Below are positions 1 through 9,120 of a stretch of DNA of 63,856 nt, piece by piece. The stretch comes from Candidatus Binatia bacterium (GTDB taxonomy: Bacteria > Desulfobacterota > Binatia > UBA1149 > JAJCZL01), in contig JANQEO010000379.1 of NCBI GenBank assembly GCA_028278325.1, forward strand, positions 1-63,856. The letters run 5' to 3'. Within the stretch, counting starts at the first letter, position 1, and every line of letters starts with the position of its first letter. The notes beneath the pieces were generated by a model. It worked only from the letters and a program-made list of their open reading frames with translations. It did not search any database and was not told the origin of the DNA. The position numbers and the translations under genes were made by a program.

Positions 1-208
1 GCTTGTCACCGTCTCGAATGATCTCGAGATCCTTGTTGCCACCACCCTGAGGATTGGGCACACGCGCTATGATCGTACCTAACTGACTAAGATCGGTAGG
101 TGTTTGAGCTTGGGCTAGCGACCAGCCGTCACCGACCAGCAGGCAAGCTGCGAACGCGAGCGAGAAAAGCCCTCGGCGGAGTGTGCGAGTGTGAACTGCC
201 GGCTGCAT
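1..208 (-). CDS. N-terminal fragment of a secreted DUF4215-type protein (paralogue of 23608-27585)
   Basis: Reading leftward from the ATG at 208, 69 codons are open to the window edge, so only the N-terminus is visible. It begins MQPAVHTRTLRRG and has a hydrophobic core (LFSLAFAACLLVG) ending near AQAQ, which is a good secretion signal. The mature start ([26 protein letters not shown]) matches the mature start of the giant protein at 23.6 kb ([26 protein letters not shown]) almost residue for residue. An in-frame stop lies 15 bases upstream of the ATG, so the start is well fixed. By analogy the missing part probably carries a galactose-binding-like domain; whether Cys-rich repeats follow cannot be seen. 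Confidence 0.8.
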   Translation of the reverse strand, partial: MQPAVHTRTLRRGLFSLAFAACLLVGDGWSLAQAQTPTDLSQLGTIIARVPNPQGGGNKDLEIIRDGDK

Positions 209-225
209 CAGGTCGATCGGTCACT

Positions 226-259
226 CGGCTCTTCTCTGGACGGCGATAGAGGAGAGCCG
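226..259 (-). promoter_or_regulatory. Leader hairpin before the secreted paralogue
   Basis: On the minus strand a 7-bp stem (CGGCTCT pairing with AGAGCCG) encloses a 20-base loop that contains a further CTCT/AGAG pair. It ends about 17 bases before the ATG at 208. A GGCTCTCG/CGAGAGCC hairpin lies in the leader of the paralogue at 23486-23510. The rest of 209-499 holds the 3' flank of the prenyltransferase-like gene and nothing else I recognise. Confidence 0.4.
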
Positions 260-499
260 TAGGCGTTGATTGCTACGACGTTAGCCCCGAAACCGGCAGC
301 GTGTCTATAAGCTACGGAGAAGACACGCGTTTCTTTTTCGGACCGCATGGCGAACCCTTTGCCCCCCCATGTGCGGGATGGCACGGCCCCCACGTCGTCG
401 AGCGGCGTGGCCTCGCGCCTGCGCGGACTGGCGGCGAAATCCGACCGTGGAAAAACCTACACGCCGAAGTGTATCGATGGTAGGGCCGGGCCCTGTCGG

Positions 500-1393
500 T
501 CAGGTCAGGTACAGGATGCCGATGCATGCCAGCACCCAAACCAGAACCGTCGTCAACAAGGGGATGTCCTTGACCACGATGCTGGTAGGGTTGCCGCCGA
601 GGGACTGTCTGTAGACCAGGAAGTCGTATCGAAACAGGCCGTGCAGGACGAGGGGAACAGTGTATACGAGGTGCGTGTTCCCGTGGCGCGCTTCGGTCTC
701 CGGCGACACGGTGTACATTATGTAGCACACGATGGTGACGGCGCTTACCACACCGATCATCTGATCGAGAAACCGCACACCGTAATGGCCGAGCACAGGC
801 CGGTGGTCGACGTGCTTTGCTTCCAGAATCAGCAGTTCGTGCCGCCGCTTGCCGAAGCCGAGGAACAACGCGAGCAGGAAGGTGCACAACAGCAGCCAGA
901 CCGATGCCGTTGCGCCTACCGCCGCACAGCCGACGAGGACCCGGATCACGAAGCCCACCCCGATGGTCATGACATCGACGACGACGACGTGCTTCAGTAG
1001 GGCGGTATAGGCGAAATTGAGGATTACGTAGGCGCCTATGTAAAGGAGGATCTCGGTGCCCATCAGAAGCGCTCCGCCCAGGCCTAGTGCCAGCAAAGCG
1101 GTCTGCACCAGGCGCGCGGATGTCACCGATACTAATCCGGAGGCAATGGGGCGGTCGCATTTCTCCGGGTGAGAGCGGTCGCCTTCACGGTCGGACAGAT
1201 CGTTATGGATGTAACCTGCACTGGCGACGGCGCAGAACAGGCCGAACACCACCAACGCGTTGCCGAGGTTGGTCAGATCATGGAGCCGTTCCCCGAAGAG
1301 TAAACCGCTGAAAACGAAGCAGTTTTTGATCCACTGATCGCTCCTGAGCAGGGCGAACGCGGTTGCCGCCGCCGGCTTCCTTTGCATGTTCAA
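500..1393 (-). CDS. UbiA-family decaprenyl-phosphate phosphoribosyltransferase-like protein
   Basis: A 297-residue polytopic membrane protein of the UbiA superfamily. The Asp-rich motif at residues 64-72 (NDLSDREGD), followed by HPEKCDRPIASG, is the signature of the branch that transfers phosphoribose from PRPP to polyprenyl phosphate (DPPR synthase) rather than prenylating quinones. About eight hydrophobic segments are visible and the length is normal for the family. In mycobacteria the product feeds arabinofuranose donors through DprE1/DprE2. No DprE1-like flavoprotein is in this window, so the downstream step here is unknown. It is divergent from the deacetylase operon and probably supplies a lipid-linked pentose to the adjacent polysaccharide locus. 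Confidence 0.82.
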   Translation of the reverse strand: MNMQRKPAAATAFALLRSDQWIKNCFVFSGLLFGERLHDLTNLGNALVVFGLFCAVASAGYIHNDLSDREGDRSHPEKCDRPIASGLVSVTSARLVQTALLALGLGGALLMGTEILLYIGAYVILNFAYTALLKHVVVVDVMTIGVGFVIRVLVGCAAVGATASVWLLLCTFLLALFLGFGKRRHELLILEAKHVDHRPVLGHYGVRFLDQMIGVVSAVTIVCYIMYTVSPETEARHGNTHLVYTVPLVLHGLFRYDFLVYRQSLGGNPTSIVVKDIPLLTTVLVWVLACIGILYLT

Positions 1394-1655
1394 GGTCCTA
1401 CATTCCCGTTGGCGGTCGGTCTGCTCGGGCGCCGCGGGACCTGGTCCCCGTCTCGGTCTCCGGCCGCTCAGTCACGTCTCGCCTCCCGCCCGTCGGCCCG
1501 GAACCGGCGCGGGATAGCGAGAAAACCAGCGTTCGTTCGTCTATACTGTTCGTTTAAGAACCTCGAGCCCATCCACGTATCGAACGGGCTGGTGTCGCCG
1601 CGGCATTGATCAGCCAAAGGGTTCGGTACCGGGTCCGAGTCTAACGCCGTTGCAG
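1394..1655. other. Divergent intergenic region of the polysaccharide locus
   Basis: About 260 bases separate the prenyltransferase-like gene from the deacetylase operon and should hold both promoters. A TATACT (1542-1547) resembles a -10 box for the plus-strand operon, but no convincing -35 sits 16-18 bases upstream, so the promoter is unproven. Confidence 0.3.
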
Positions 1656-2558
1656 ATGCAGTCGAACCACGCAGCAACCACAGTGGGAGAGTTGCGGTGG
1701 TACGTCAAGAAAGCCGCGCGTAGAGCGGTGTCGGGTATGTCCGCGATCGTACGCAGCCTGGGGGCAGGCCGATCCTCGTCCTCCGGGTGCGCGCTCAGAG
1801 CTCTTACCTATCACCGTTTCGGTGACCTGCGTCACGACCCGTTCTGTGTCAGCGCCGAAGCATTCGAGGAGCAGATGGCGTGGCTGGCCGAGAGTCGTTC
1901 AGCGGTAAGTCTGGATCGGGTGCAGGACCATCTCAGCGGCACTGCGGGACTCGACCATGACAGCGTGCTCGTCACGATAGACGACGGTTACCGCAGCGTA
2001 CACGACACCGCTTTGCCCATCCTGAAGCGGCACGGGATCCCCGCCGTGCTGTTCGTCACGGTCCAGGGCATAGGTTCGGATCCGAGCAATCAGCCCGACT
2101 CCGGGATCGTGGCGGATGAGCGCTACCTCACCTGGGATGAACTCGCTGGTCTGGAGGCTGCAGGCGTGTCGGTGCAATCCCACGCGTGGACGCACAGCTC
2201 TCTCGGGCGCATGTCGGCTGCCAAAGTGCAGGAGGAGGCCGCCCGCTCTCGTGAGATCCTGGAATCCCGGTTGGGACGGGCGGTAACCGCGTTCGCTTAT
2301 CCTTTCGGGACCAGAGCCGACTACACCGCCGCCACGCGCGAGGTATTGGATCGATGCGGATACACTCTGGCCTTCACCTCTCAGCACGGGGCAATACGCT
2401 CGGGGGACGATCCGCTTTCCTTGCCGCGCGTCAAAGTGGAGGGGGGCGAGGGCATAAGGATGTTTCGCAGTTTGGCGCAGGGCGGTCTCGACGGTTGGGC
2501 TTTCGTGGATCGCACTCTGTGGCGACTGCAGGCCGCGCCACACGAGGCTGACGCATAG
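1656..2558 (+). CDS. Polysaccharide deacetylase family protein (NodB domain)
   Basis: A carbohydrate esterase family 4 fold that removes N- or O-acetyl groups from polysaccharide. From the ATG at 1656 the protein is 300 residues. TIDDGY at 107-112 supplies the catalytic and metal-binding aspartates, and H176/H180 in SHAWTHSS are the metal histidines. AYPFG further on is the usual third motif. A TTG at 1650 would add two residues, but the ATG is preferred. There is no clear signal peptide; a basic, weakly hydrophobic N-terminus precedes the domain. It is first in a five-gene run (1656-6840) with gaps of 17 bases or less, which places it in assembly or modification of the exopolysaccharide. Confidence 0.85.
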   Translation: MQSNHAATTVGELRWYVKKAARRAVSGMSAIVRSLGAGRSSSSGCALRALTYHRFGDLRHDPFCVSAEAFEEQMAWLAESRSAVSLDRVQDHLSGTAGLDHDSVLVTIDDGYRSVHDTALPILKRHGIPAVLFVTVQGIGSDPSNQPDSGIVADERYLTWDELAGLEAAGVSVQSHAWTHSSLGRMSAAKVQEEAARSREILESRLGRAVTAFAYPFGTRADYTAATREVLDRCGYTLAFTSQHGAIRSGDDPLSLPRVKVEGGEGIRMFRSLAQGGLDGWAFVDRTLWRLQAAPHEADA

Positions 2559-2562
2559 AGCC

Positions 2563-3441
2563 GTGCACGAGGTCGTTTGGCATACCGAGATCCGGGGGCA
2601 GCCCGGCGGGACGTCGTTCCTGGGAGAGGCGGACTCACGAGGGCTGGTTCCGAGTCACGAACACGTCGTGATCCACGCGGTGTCCAACGGCCGGACTCCG
2701 GTCGTGGCGGATACTGCGCGAGCCTTCATCGAGCTGCTGGAGAAACGCGCACCTTCACCGAGGATATCGGTCATCGACCACACCCAGGGGCCGGCCGACT
2801 GGGGATCGAGCGAGATCGTAGATCTGAGCGGGGGCACCAGGCTCCGGTTCGATTCGGCGTGCTTGGTAGACGGCGCCCAGATTCACGAGTTGTGGCTGAG
2901 TGATTTCGCGTTGGTTACCATTTCCGATCTCGTCAACAGCGCCAGCCAGGCTATCCAGGGCATGCTCGACGCTCAGGCTCTCGTGCTGCCCAAGGGTGGC
3001 GGTCGTGACGTTGCCAGGATCCGAGAAGCCTACGTCAGTCTAGGTTCCGATCTGTGTATTCTCTGTGGTGAGTTGACCGGTGCGTTGGGCGCTACGCCCA
3101 GTCGCTGGTGGGCGATGTCGAGAGATGCCGCCGCGCTCGATGCCGCAGCAGCGCGAGCTAGCGGGCTGACGGCGAGGTCGGTGCCCGCGCTTCGTTATCT
3201 CTCGCGCTGCGAGGTGGTGGACCTACTGCCCGCCAGTAGCGGAGCGCCTACTCCCCAACTCGAGGGCCACGGCAGGTCGACCTGGAGCCTCGGCGCATCA
3301 CGTTTTCTCTACGAGCTAGGCTGTGCCGGGCACGCGGTCGGACAGGACTGCACAAAGGCTTGGCGGAACCTTCAACGGACTCCTGATTTCTTGCGAAGAC
3401 GCTGGGAAGACTTTCGCGCCTCGCGGGGTGCCGGAGGATGA
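2563..3441 (+). CDS. Uncharacterised protein between deacetylase and Gfo/Idh oxidoreductase
   Basis: 292 residues from a GTG start four bases after the deacetylase stop; its own stop overlaps the next start (ATGA). I do not recognise the family. The sequence looks soluble, with no signal peptide or membrane span. It has a beta-rich first half containing HTQGPADWG, then a segment resembling a nucleotide- or sugar-binding alpha/beta fold (VSLGSDLCILCGEL), and a basic C-terminus. A distant relation to DUF362-type proteins was considered but the family motifs are not visible. Its position inside a tight operon of sugar-modifying enzymes suggests a role in precursor synthesis or modification; that is inference only. 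Confidence 0.7.
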   Translation: MHEVVWHTEIRGQPGGTSFLGEADSRGLVPSHEHVVIHAVSNGRTPVVADTARAFIELLEKRAPSPRISVIDHTQGPADWGSSEIVDLSGGTRLRFDSACLVDGAQIHELWLSDFALVTISDLVNSASQAIQGMLDAQALVLPKGGGRDVARIREAYVSLGSDLCILCGELTGALGATPSRWWAMSRDAAALDAAAARASGLTARSVPALRYLSRCEVVDLLPASSGAPTPQLEGHGRSTWSLGASRFLYELGCAGHAVGQDCTKAWRNLQRTPDFLRRRWEDFRASRGAGG

Positions 3442-4418
3442 CCGCCCTTCGTATCGGTGTGGTCGGCTGCGGTGCCGTCTCGACGCTTTTCCACATACCC
3501 GCTCTCAAAGCCTGTCCGGCTGCCAACTTGACGACGTTGATCGATTCGGATTCCGCGCATGCGGCCGCCGTCGGCAAGCGGTTTCGCGTCGCCGATACGG
3601 CTACGGACTACCGGCAATTGGTAGGTGCCGTCGATGCCGCGGTGGTGGCCACGCCCAACGCGACGCATGCCGAGGTCGCTACCTATCTTCTCGAGAACGG
3701 CGTTCATGTTCTTTGCGAGAAGCCTTTGGCCACGAGCGCTGACGAGGCGCGGGCCATGTACGCGGCGGCGCACGGCGCAGGCACACGGTTGATGGCCGCA
3801 CATTCGCGCCGCTTCGGTGCGAGCATCCTTGCCGTCAAGGACCTGCTTGGGCGTGGTAATTTCGGCAGGCTGGAGCGCATGACGATGGGCCTGGGCAGCG
3901 TCTACGGCGATTGGCCTCAGCGTACGGACTTCCGCCGGCAGAGAGTCGCAGGCGCGGGCGTTCTCTACGATCTGGGGATCCACCTCATCGATCTGGCGGT
4001 CTGGCTCTCCGGTAACCGTTGCTCCGACATCAGCTGCCGCGCCGTGGACGATTTCGGCTGGCAGACCGAGACCAACGCCGAGGTTCACCTGGCGTTGCAG
4101 GATGGCGGGGAAGTGTTCTTGGCATGTAGCTACACCCATCCGCTCGATCGTACTTTGGACATTCGCGGTTCCGGGGGTTGGACCAAGACATCGGTGGACG
4201 GTGCCCCGGAGCTCGTCTTCCATTCCGAGCGATCGCGCTTGTGCCGCAAGGGGGGCGTGCAGAGATTGGTGTTGGACGAGGCGGATCCCTACCACGTCCA
4301 GGTCCAGCATTTTCTCGAGTCGGTGATCGAAGGCCGTGAGTTCATCGTACGTGAGGACGAGATCGTTGCGGGGCTGACATTGCTCGAGCGGTGCTACGCA
4401 GAGGGGGCTCGGGCATGA
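3438..4418 (+). CDS. Gfo/Idh/MocA family oxidoreductase
   Basis: An NAD(P)-dependent sugar oxidoreductase of 326 residues. The N-terminal Rossmann fold has VVGCGAVS at 8-15, and the family EKP motif at 94-96 carries the lysine that contacts the nicotinamide and substrate. The C-terminal alpha/beta domain contains the usual conserved GVLYDLGIHLIDL stretch. Relatives oxidise or reduce nucleotide-activated sugars or free polyols; the substrate cannot be told from the sequence. The ATG overlaps the upstream stop by four bases and the downstream gene overlaps in the same way, so translation is probably coupled along the operon. Confidence 0.88.
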   Translation: MTALRIGVVGCGAVSTLFHIPALKACPAANLTTLIDSDSAHAAAVGKRFRVADTATDYRQLVGAVDAAVVATPNATHAEVATYLLENGVHVLCEKPLATSADEARAMYAAAHGAGTRLMAAHSRRFGASILAVKDLLGRGNFGRLERMTMGLGSVYGDWPQRTDFRRQRVAGAGVLYDLGIHLIDLAVWLSGNRCSDISCRAVDDFGWQTETNAEVHLALQDGGEVFLACSYTHPLDRTLDIRGSGGWTKTSVDGAPELVFHSERSRLCRKGGVQRLVLDEADPYHVQVQHFLESVIEGREFIVREDEIVAGLTLLERCYAEGARA

Positions 4419-5395
4419 CCATGCGGCGCGTGATGGTCACCGGCGCGGGTGGGTTCATCGGCTCTCGCATCGTCGAGAGGCTGCGCCGCGACGGTGTCGA
4501 CGTGACGGTGCTGATCAGAGACGGGCGCGCTGCCGGCAGGTTCGAGCGGGCAGGGTGTTCGGTCGTGCTCGGAGATGTCACCGTGCCCGGCAGCCTCGAC
4601 GCCGCGGCCAAGGGCTGCGGTCATGTGGTCCACTGCGCCGTCGGAGGGTCTTCGCTGCAGCAAGCTCGCCGTATCAACGTTGCCGGGACCATGAACGTCG
4701 TTCGCGCTTGCGCCGATGCCGGCGTCGCTCGGGTAGTTTACCTGAGTTCGGTTGCTGCGCACGGCCGCCGCTGGCCGCCTCTTCTAAGGGAGGACACGCC
4801 TCTGTGCGAAGCGGGCGATGCCTACGCCTTGAGCAAGGCGGAGAGCGAACGACAACTGGCGGATGCCGCCGCCAGCTTCTCCGTCGAAATCACTACTGTT
4901 CGTCCTTCGATCGTGTACGGGCCCGGTGCGGGAAGGATACTGGATCTGCTGGACCGGATTCGTTACGGCCGCATAAGGCTCATTGATGAAGGCCGAGGCC
5001 TGCTCAACCTGGTACATGTCGCCGATCTGGTCGACGGAATCGTAAGGTGCTTGAATCATCCGGATGCGGCAGGCGAAGCCTTCCTGCTGTCAGGCGCCGC
5101 GCCGGTAAGGTCGCGCGACCTTATCGCTGTTCTTGCCCGCATGGCCGGGAAGGTTTTGCCTCCGTCCCGATCTCTACTCCGCGCCCGCATCGAGCACGAG
5201 GCATCCCTCTGGTACTTTCGCTTCACACGGCGGCCCCAGAGCATCGTCGAGAACGACCTTCATTTTTTCACCCAGCGATCGGTGGTTTGCATCGACAAAG
5301 CCCGGGCGGTGCTCGGATACAACCCGCGAGTCACGCTGGCGGACGGGATGCGTGAGATCGAAGCCTCTCTGAGAGACCGCGGATTTCTCGCATAG
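4415..5395 (+). CDS. NAD-dependent epimerase/dehydratase (extended SDR)
   Basis: 326 residues from the ATG at 4415 (ATGA overlap with the oxidoreductase); a GTG at 4391 would add eight unlikely residues. It has GAGGFIG at 10-16 (Rossmann GxxGxxG) and the catalytic pair Y137/K141 in YALSK, with upstream serines in YLSSVA. Such enzymes epimerise, dehydrate or reduce nucleotide sugars. Together with the preceding Gfo/Idh protein it probably makes a modified sugar donor for the polymer. It is followed after 17 bases by the flippase. Confidence 0.87.
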   Translation: MTMRRVMVTGAGGFIGSRIVERLRRDGVDVTVLIRDGRAAGRFERAGCSVVLGDVTVPGSLDAAAKGCGHVVHCAVGGSSLQQARRINVAGTMNVVRACADAGVARVVYLSSVAAHGRRWPPLLREDTPLCEAGDAYALSKAESERQLADAAASFSVEITTVRPSIVYGPGAGRILDLLDRIRYGRIRLIDEGRGLLNLVHVADLVDGIVRCLNHPDAAGEAFLLSGAAPVRSRDLIAVLARMAGKVLPPSRSLLRARIEHEASLWYFRFTRRPQSIVENDLHFFTQRSVVCIDKARAVLGYNPRVTLADGMREIEASLRDRGFLA

Positions 5396-5412
5396 GATAG
5401 TCTGTCGCCGGC

Positions 5413-6840
5413 ATGCGTAGACGTCTGTTCAAGAACTTCCTCTTCCTGGCGACCAACAACGTATTGATGCCCGTCGCCTCTCTTGCGCTGATCGTCGTGA
5501 TCAGTCGCATAGGCGGCGCCAAACTGCTCGGTGAGTACTCTTATTTGGTCGCGTTTCTGGCCATGACGCAGACCGTTGCCAGCGCCGGGCTGGACATACT
5601 GATCACCCGCGATGTTGCACATCAGCGCGACCTGGCCGGCACCTATCTGACGGCAGCGTGTGTAATCGGTCTGTGTGCCGTGGTGCTCGCCGGCGTAGTC
5701 ATTACTCCGTGGTTCGTGCTCGGAGTGGATGGTGGCGCGGTCCGGCTTGCGCTGGTCGTGCTCACCATCGCCCTCGTACCGTCCTTCGTGATCACTTTCT
5801 GCGAGGCCATCCTGCTCGGGTTCGAGCACGCAAGGGACTTTGTGACCGTAGCGTTCACCGAGACGCTGCTGCGATCCGCCGTGGCTACCGCCCTGGTTTG
5901 GTACGGCTATGGCATCATGGCGATAGCTCTCACCATACTCGTGATGCGAGGGTTGAGCGCCATCGCATTGCTGGCCTTCGTCAAGGCTCGAGGAGTGCAG
6001 CTGGCGTGGCGGGTGGACCGCAAGCAGCTGGCTCGCTTCGCACGACAAACACCCGTCGTGGGCGCAATTCCCTTCGTAAACGCTTTGTACTGGCGTTCGG
6101 GGACTCTCTTGCTGACCTGGATCGCGGGCCTCGTGCCGGTCGGGTATTACAGCGCCGCGTATCGTGTCTTCGACATGATGCGTACCCTTCCTCAGGCCTA
6201 CGTGCGCGCGGCATACCCGGTACTCTCCAGGCTGCACCAGGCGTCTCCCGAGGAGTTCGCGACCCTCTGCCGTGATTCGCTCCGCTGGATAAGCATTATC
6301 ACGCTGGGCGTGGCTCTACTGGTATCGGGGGCCGCGCGCTGGATCGTCGTGCTCCTCTATGGAGCCGAGTTCGCCCCGTCGATTCTGCCTCTTCAGATAT
6401 TGGTGTTCACTATGCTGCCGTATGCGATCACCGCCACATTGGCTCAAGTCCTGTTTGCGACCTCCAACCAGGCTTACGACCTTCGCGTCAACACCATTGC
6501 GACCGTCGTCAGCATAGCCGCGAACGTCATCTTCATTCCTCTGTACGGGTTGGTAGCGGCCGCCGCCGTCGCCCTCGCTGCCACCTGTCTGCACGCGGGC
6601 CTGCAATACAACTTCGTGCGATGTCACGTCATCGACCCGCACTTCGGTGGCGCGCTGTTACGCACGTTGGCTGCCGCCGGACTGGGTGCGGTCGTGTTGT
6701 TCGTGCTGCCGCTCGAGAGCGTCGTGGTGGCGCTGGTGGGTGCCCTCGCGGTTTACCTTGCCGCCTTGGCGGCTGCGGGGCTGCTTCGCAAGAGCCACGT
6801 CATATGGCTCTACGACCGTGTCGTCGCCCGCACGGCGTGA
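5413..6840 (+). CDS. Polysaccharide flippase (Wzx/MATE-like, MOP superfamily)
   Basis: A 475-residue membrane protein with roughly 12-14 hydrophobic segments in the pattern of oligosaccharide flippases, which move lipid-linked repeat units across the inner membrane. The start LFKNFLFLATNNVLMPVASL and the middle LVPVGYYSAAYRVFDM are typical of the family. It is the last gene of the 1656-6840 operon and faces the convergent beta-helix gene. A second flippase lies at 31684-33141 in a different operon, so the window has at least two separate export routes. Confidence 0.88.
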   Translation: MRRRLFKNFLFLATNNVLMPVASLALIVVISRIGGAKLLGEYSYLVAFLAMTQTVASAGLDILITRDVAHQRDLAGTYLTAACVIGLCAVVLAGVVITPWFVLGVDGGAVRLALVVLTIALVPSFVITFCEAILLGFEHARDFVTVAFTETLLRSAVATALVWYGYGIMAIALTILVMRGLSAIALLAFVKARGVQLAWRVDRKQLARFARQTPVVGAIPFVNALYWRSGTLLLTWIAGLVPVGYYSAAYRVFDMMRTLPQAYVRAAYPVLSRLHQASPEEFATLCRDSLRWISIITLGVALLVSGAARWIVVLLYGAEFAPSILPLQILVFTMLPYAITATLAQVLFATSNQAYDLRVNTIATVVSIAANVIFIPLYGLVAAAAVALAATCLHAGLQYNFVRCHVIDPHFGGALLRTLAAAGLGAVVLFVLPLESVVVALVGALAVYLAALAAAGLLRKSHVIWLYDRVVARTA

Positions 6841-6910
6841 GCTCACCCTGCACAGTGTGCTCACGCTCGCGCAGTTGCGACTCAGGTCGTCGGGGTGTGA
6901 TGAGGACGGC

Positions 6911-8677
6911 TCAGGGGAGTGGGCGCACGTCGAGTAGAATGGGGGAGCCCACGCCGCCCGACAGCTCGTGGGCCCCGATGTCCCACGCTGACCCGCCGGG
7001 ACGAGTCGCGCCGTTGTAGTCGGTGTTGAAGCCTGTCAGAGGTTGACCGTTGTCCCGTGCCGCTGTGTCTGAATCGGACAGGTGTAGGTTGTTTACAGAC
7101 GGTGAACCGATGTTGACGAAGGTGGGTAGCGTCCACACGTCCGTGTCCCCCGTCTCGCCGCCGAAGAGGTGGCCGGCGTCACCATCGGATCTCCACGCCG
7201 CGACATTGCCATTGGTGTAGTTTGTGTTTTGGGTTCTGCCTCTGCCCGGAACAGGGCTACCTAGGGAACTCGGTCCGTGAGGATCGAGGCAGCAGTTCGT
7301 GCCGCTGCCGGTCCTGCAATCTCCGCCCACGAAGTCCGCGCGGATGGCGTACCCCGAGCCAGAGTTCCACACGACGTTGTTCTCCCACTTGTTGCTGCTT
7401 TGCGTGGTGTAGTAATCGAGGTACACCACCATCTGCGGGCTGTCGCTAATGAAGATGTTGTTGACGGCCTCGAATGGCCACCAGGCTGACCATGCCATCA
7501 CTGCGTACGGCCCCGATACTACGACGGTGTTGTTGTAGAACTTCGAGTTGAAACCGGCGCATTCGTATTGATTGATTCCTGTACCAGTGCCCCAAATGAA
7601 ATTATTTCGTACCGTGAGTCCGTTGGCGCATCCGTTCATTGAGAAGTTATGCACGCCATTGTCGTAGAGTAGATTGTTCTGGACGGTGTGAAAGCGCGCT
7701 GTCGTGAGTGGACAGTCGTTAGCCGCTCCGTTGGGGCCTAGGTCGATCCCATCCTCTTCGTTACGGTAGATTTCGTTGGCCTCGATCACGAAGTTCTTGC
7801 CACCGACATGGAGACCATCACAGTTGCAGCCGCCGCTTGGGCACGACGGTGGCAGGGCAATCCGCGTGCACGTCCTTTGGCCGGGTGGGCCAGTTGGGGT
7901 GGTAGCGCACGGTATGTTGTTATGAATCTTGTTACGAGCGATCACTCCGCCGTCGACAGCTGCGATTTGAAGGCCGGAGCCGTTCCGACCGGTCGTAAAA
8001 CAGTTTCCATCGAACTCCGAGTCCGTGATCGTTACATCGCTCATGTTGAACGGCTCGGATAGCTCGCCGTTCGGCCCTGGGGATCCGTCGTAGGCTCCGA
8101 CCCATAGGCCTGCATTAGCGGCTTGAGTGACCCTAATGTTTGTTACGGTCAAGCCTGTAAGAGAGCCTGCGCCGGGCTGAGCCGCGATTTCCATGCATGT
8201 CCCGTTGTCAGCATTCGGGCACCCCAGCACTGTGAGGTCGCGGATGGTGACATCGGTCGAGGTGCCGTGTGTGAACTTCACGACGGTTCCTCGGCAGGGA
8301 GCTGCGCCGCTCGAAGAGCCCACAATGACGACCTGGCTTCGGTCAGTCGTGTTGCTGCCGTCGGCCGCAGAACCCCGGTAGGTGACCCCATTCTTCGCGA
8401 TGTCGATGCAGTGGGATCCGGCTGAGGAGGTATACAAGCCCGGGGCTAGCCGAACCGTGTCGCCGGGGCCGGCAACGTTCCGATTGCTGGTCCAGTACGC
8501 CAAAGTGCTGCACGGGTGGCTCAGCGGTGGGGAGCCGAGGCCGGTTCCACAGCTAGGGTCATCCGCCGGTGTCGATCCCGCAAACTGACCGATGTAGTAG
8601 TCTGCGGCCAAGGCTGGCGGCACGGACGCAATGAGTACGATAGACGCAATCGCCGCTACATAACACACTCTGCTCAT
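6911..8677 (-). CDS. Secreted right-handed parallel beta-helix protein with choice-of-anchor-like end
   Basis: 588 residues starting with a clear signal peptide cleaved near PALAADYY. The body has many N-rich turns (NNLLYDN, RNNFIW, YNNTVVV, VNNIF) spaced as in PbH1 repeats of pectate-lyase-type and alginate-epimerase-type helices. AWDIGAHEL near the end resembles the tail of choice-of-anchor Q proteins. Eight or more cysteines suggest disulfides and an extracytoplasmic location. A plausible role is lyase, epimerase or matrix binding on the locus's own polymer, but no catalytic residue can be assigned. Three sampled 60-base rows (7501-7680) total 86 G+C of 180, well below the neighbouring genes, hinting at separate ancestry. 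Confidence 0.8.
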   Translation of the reverse strand: MSRVCYVAAIASIVLIASVPPALAADYYIGQFAGSTPADDPSCGTGLGSPPLSHPCSTLAYWTSNRNVAGPGDTVRLAPGLYTSSAGSHCIDIAKNGVTYRGSAADGSNTTDRSQVVIVGSSSGAAPCRGTVVKFTHGTSTDVTIRDLTVLGCPNADNGTCMEIAAQPGAGSLTGLTVTNIRVTQAANAGLWVGAYDGSPGPNGELSEPFNMSDVTITDSEFDGNCFTTGRNGSGLQIAAVDGGVIARNKIHNNIPCATTPTGPPGQRTCTRIALPPSCPSGGCNCDGLHVGGKNFVIEANEIYRNEEDGIDLGPNGAANDCPLTTARFHTVQNNLLYDNGVHNFSMNGCANGLTVRNNFIWGTGTGINQYECAGFNSKFYNNTVVVSGPYAVMAWSAWWPFEAVNNIFISDSPQMVVYLDYYTTQSSNKWENNVVWNSGSGYAIRADFVGGDCRTGSGTNCCLDPHGPSSLGSPVPGRGRTQNTNYTNGNVAAWRSDGDAGHLFGGETGDTDVWTLPTFVNIGSPSVNNLHLSDSDTAARDNGQPLTGFNTDYNGATRPGGSAWDIGAHELSGGVGSPILLDVRPLP

Positions 8678-9120
8678 TCGGGACCTCCCAGCACCGGCTC
8701 CGCGCCTTTGCTCGTGATACTAATACGCTCAAGGCTTGCAAGCCCTATGCCATCTGCTGCCGACCGCAATCTTGATAGGAGGCTGCCCTTTGTCGCGCTT
8801 TTATCGCGTCGCCCGGTCGCGCTCCTGCCTGGGTGGCACTAACACTACATTCTGGCGGGCTCAGCGTGTGACTACAACACAGCGTCTCATGCGTCAGGCG
8901 CTGTGCGGCAGGGCCCCATCGATGATAAACTACCGCAACCGCGTCACTTCGGGCACGGATACCCCGCAGACAACGGCCCAACGTGTTTACATGGTGGGTA
9001 TGGTACCCGGGCCGTGGGTTCGCATGTCGGTAGCGTCCCGATCTGTTGCTGGGTGCTGACCAGTCACCAGGCAAAATTCGGCTCCGCGTAGCGCGGGTGC
9101 TCGAGGGTTAGAAGTATCGT
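8678..9120. other. Divergent intergenic region, 443 bases
   Basis: Between the beta-helix gene and the glycosyltransferase. No convincing ORF, RNA or repeat is seen. It presumably contains two divergent promoters, but I could not pick out a -35/-10 pair with good spacing. Confidence 0.4.

Noticed and set aside
2563..3441. DUF362-type protein
   Set aside because: Only vague similarity in one segment; the family's iron-sulfur and lysine motifs are not seen.
5260..6237. 325-residue minus frame opposite the flippase
   Set aside because: Gln/His/Asp-rich, no hydrophobic or domain pattern, and opposite a clear membrane protein.
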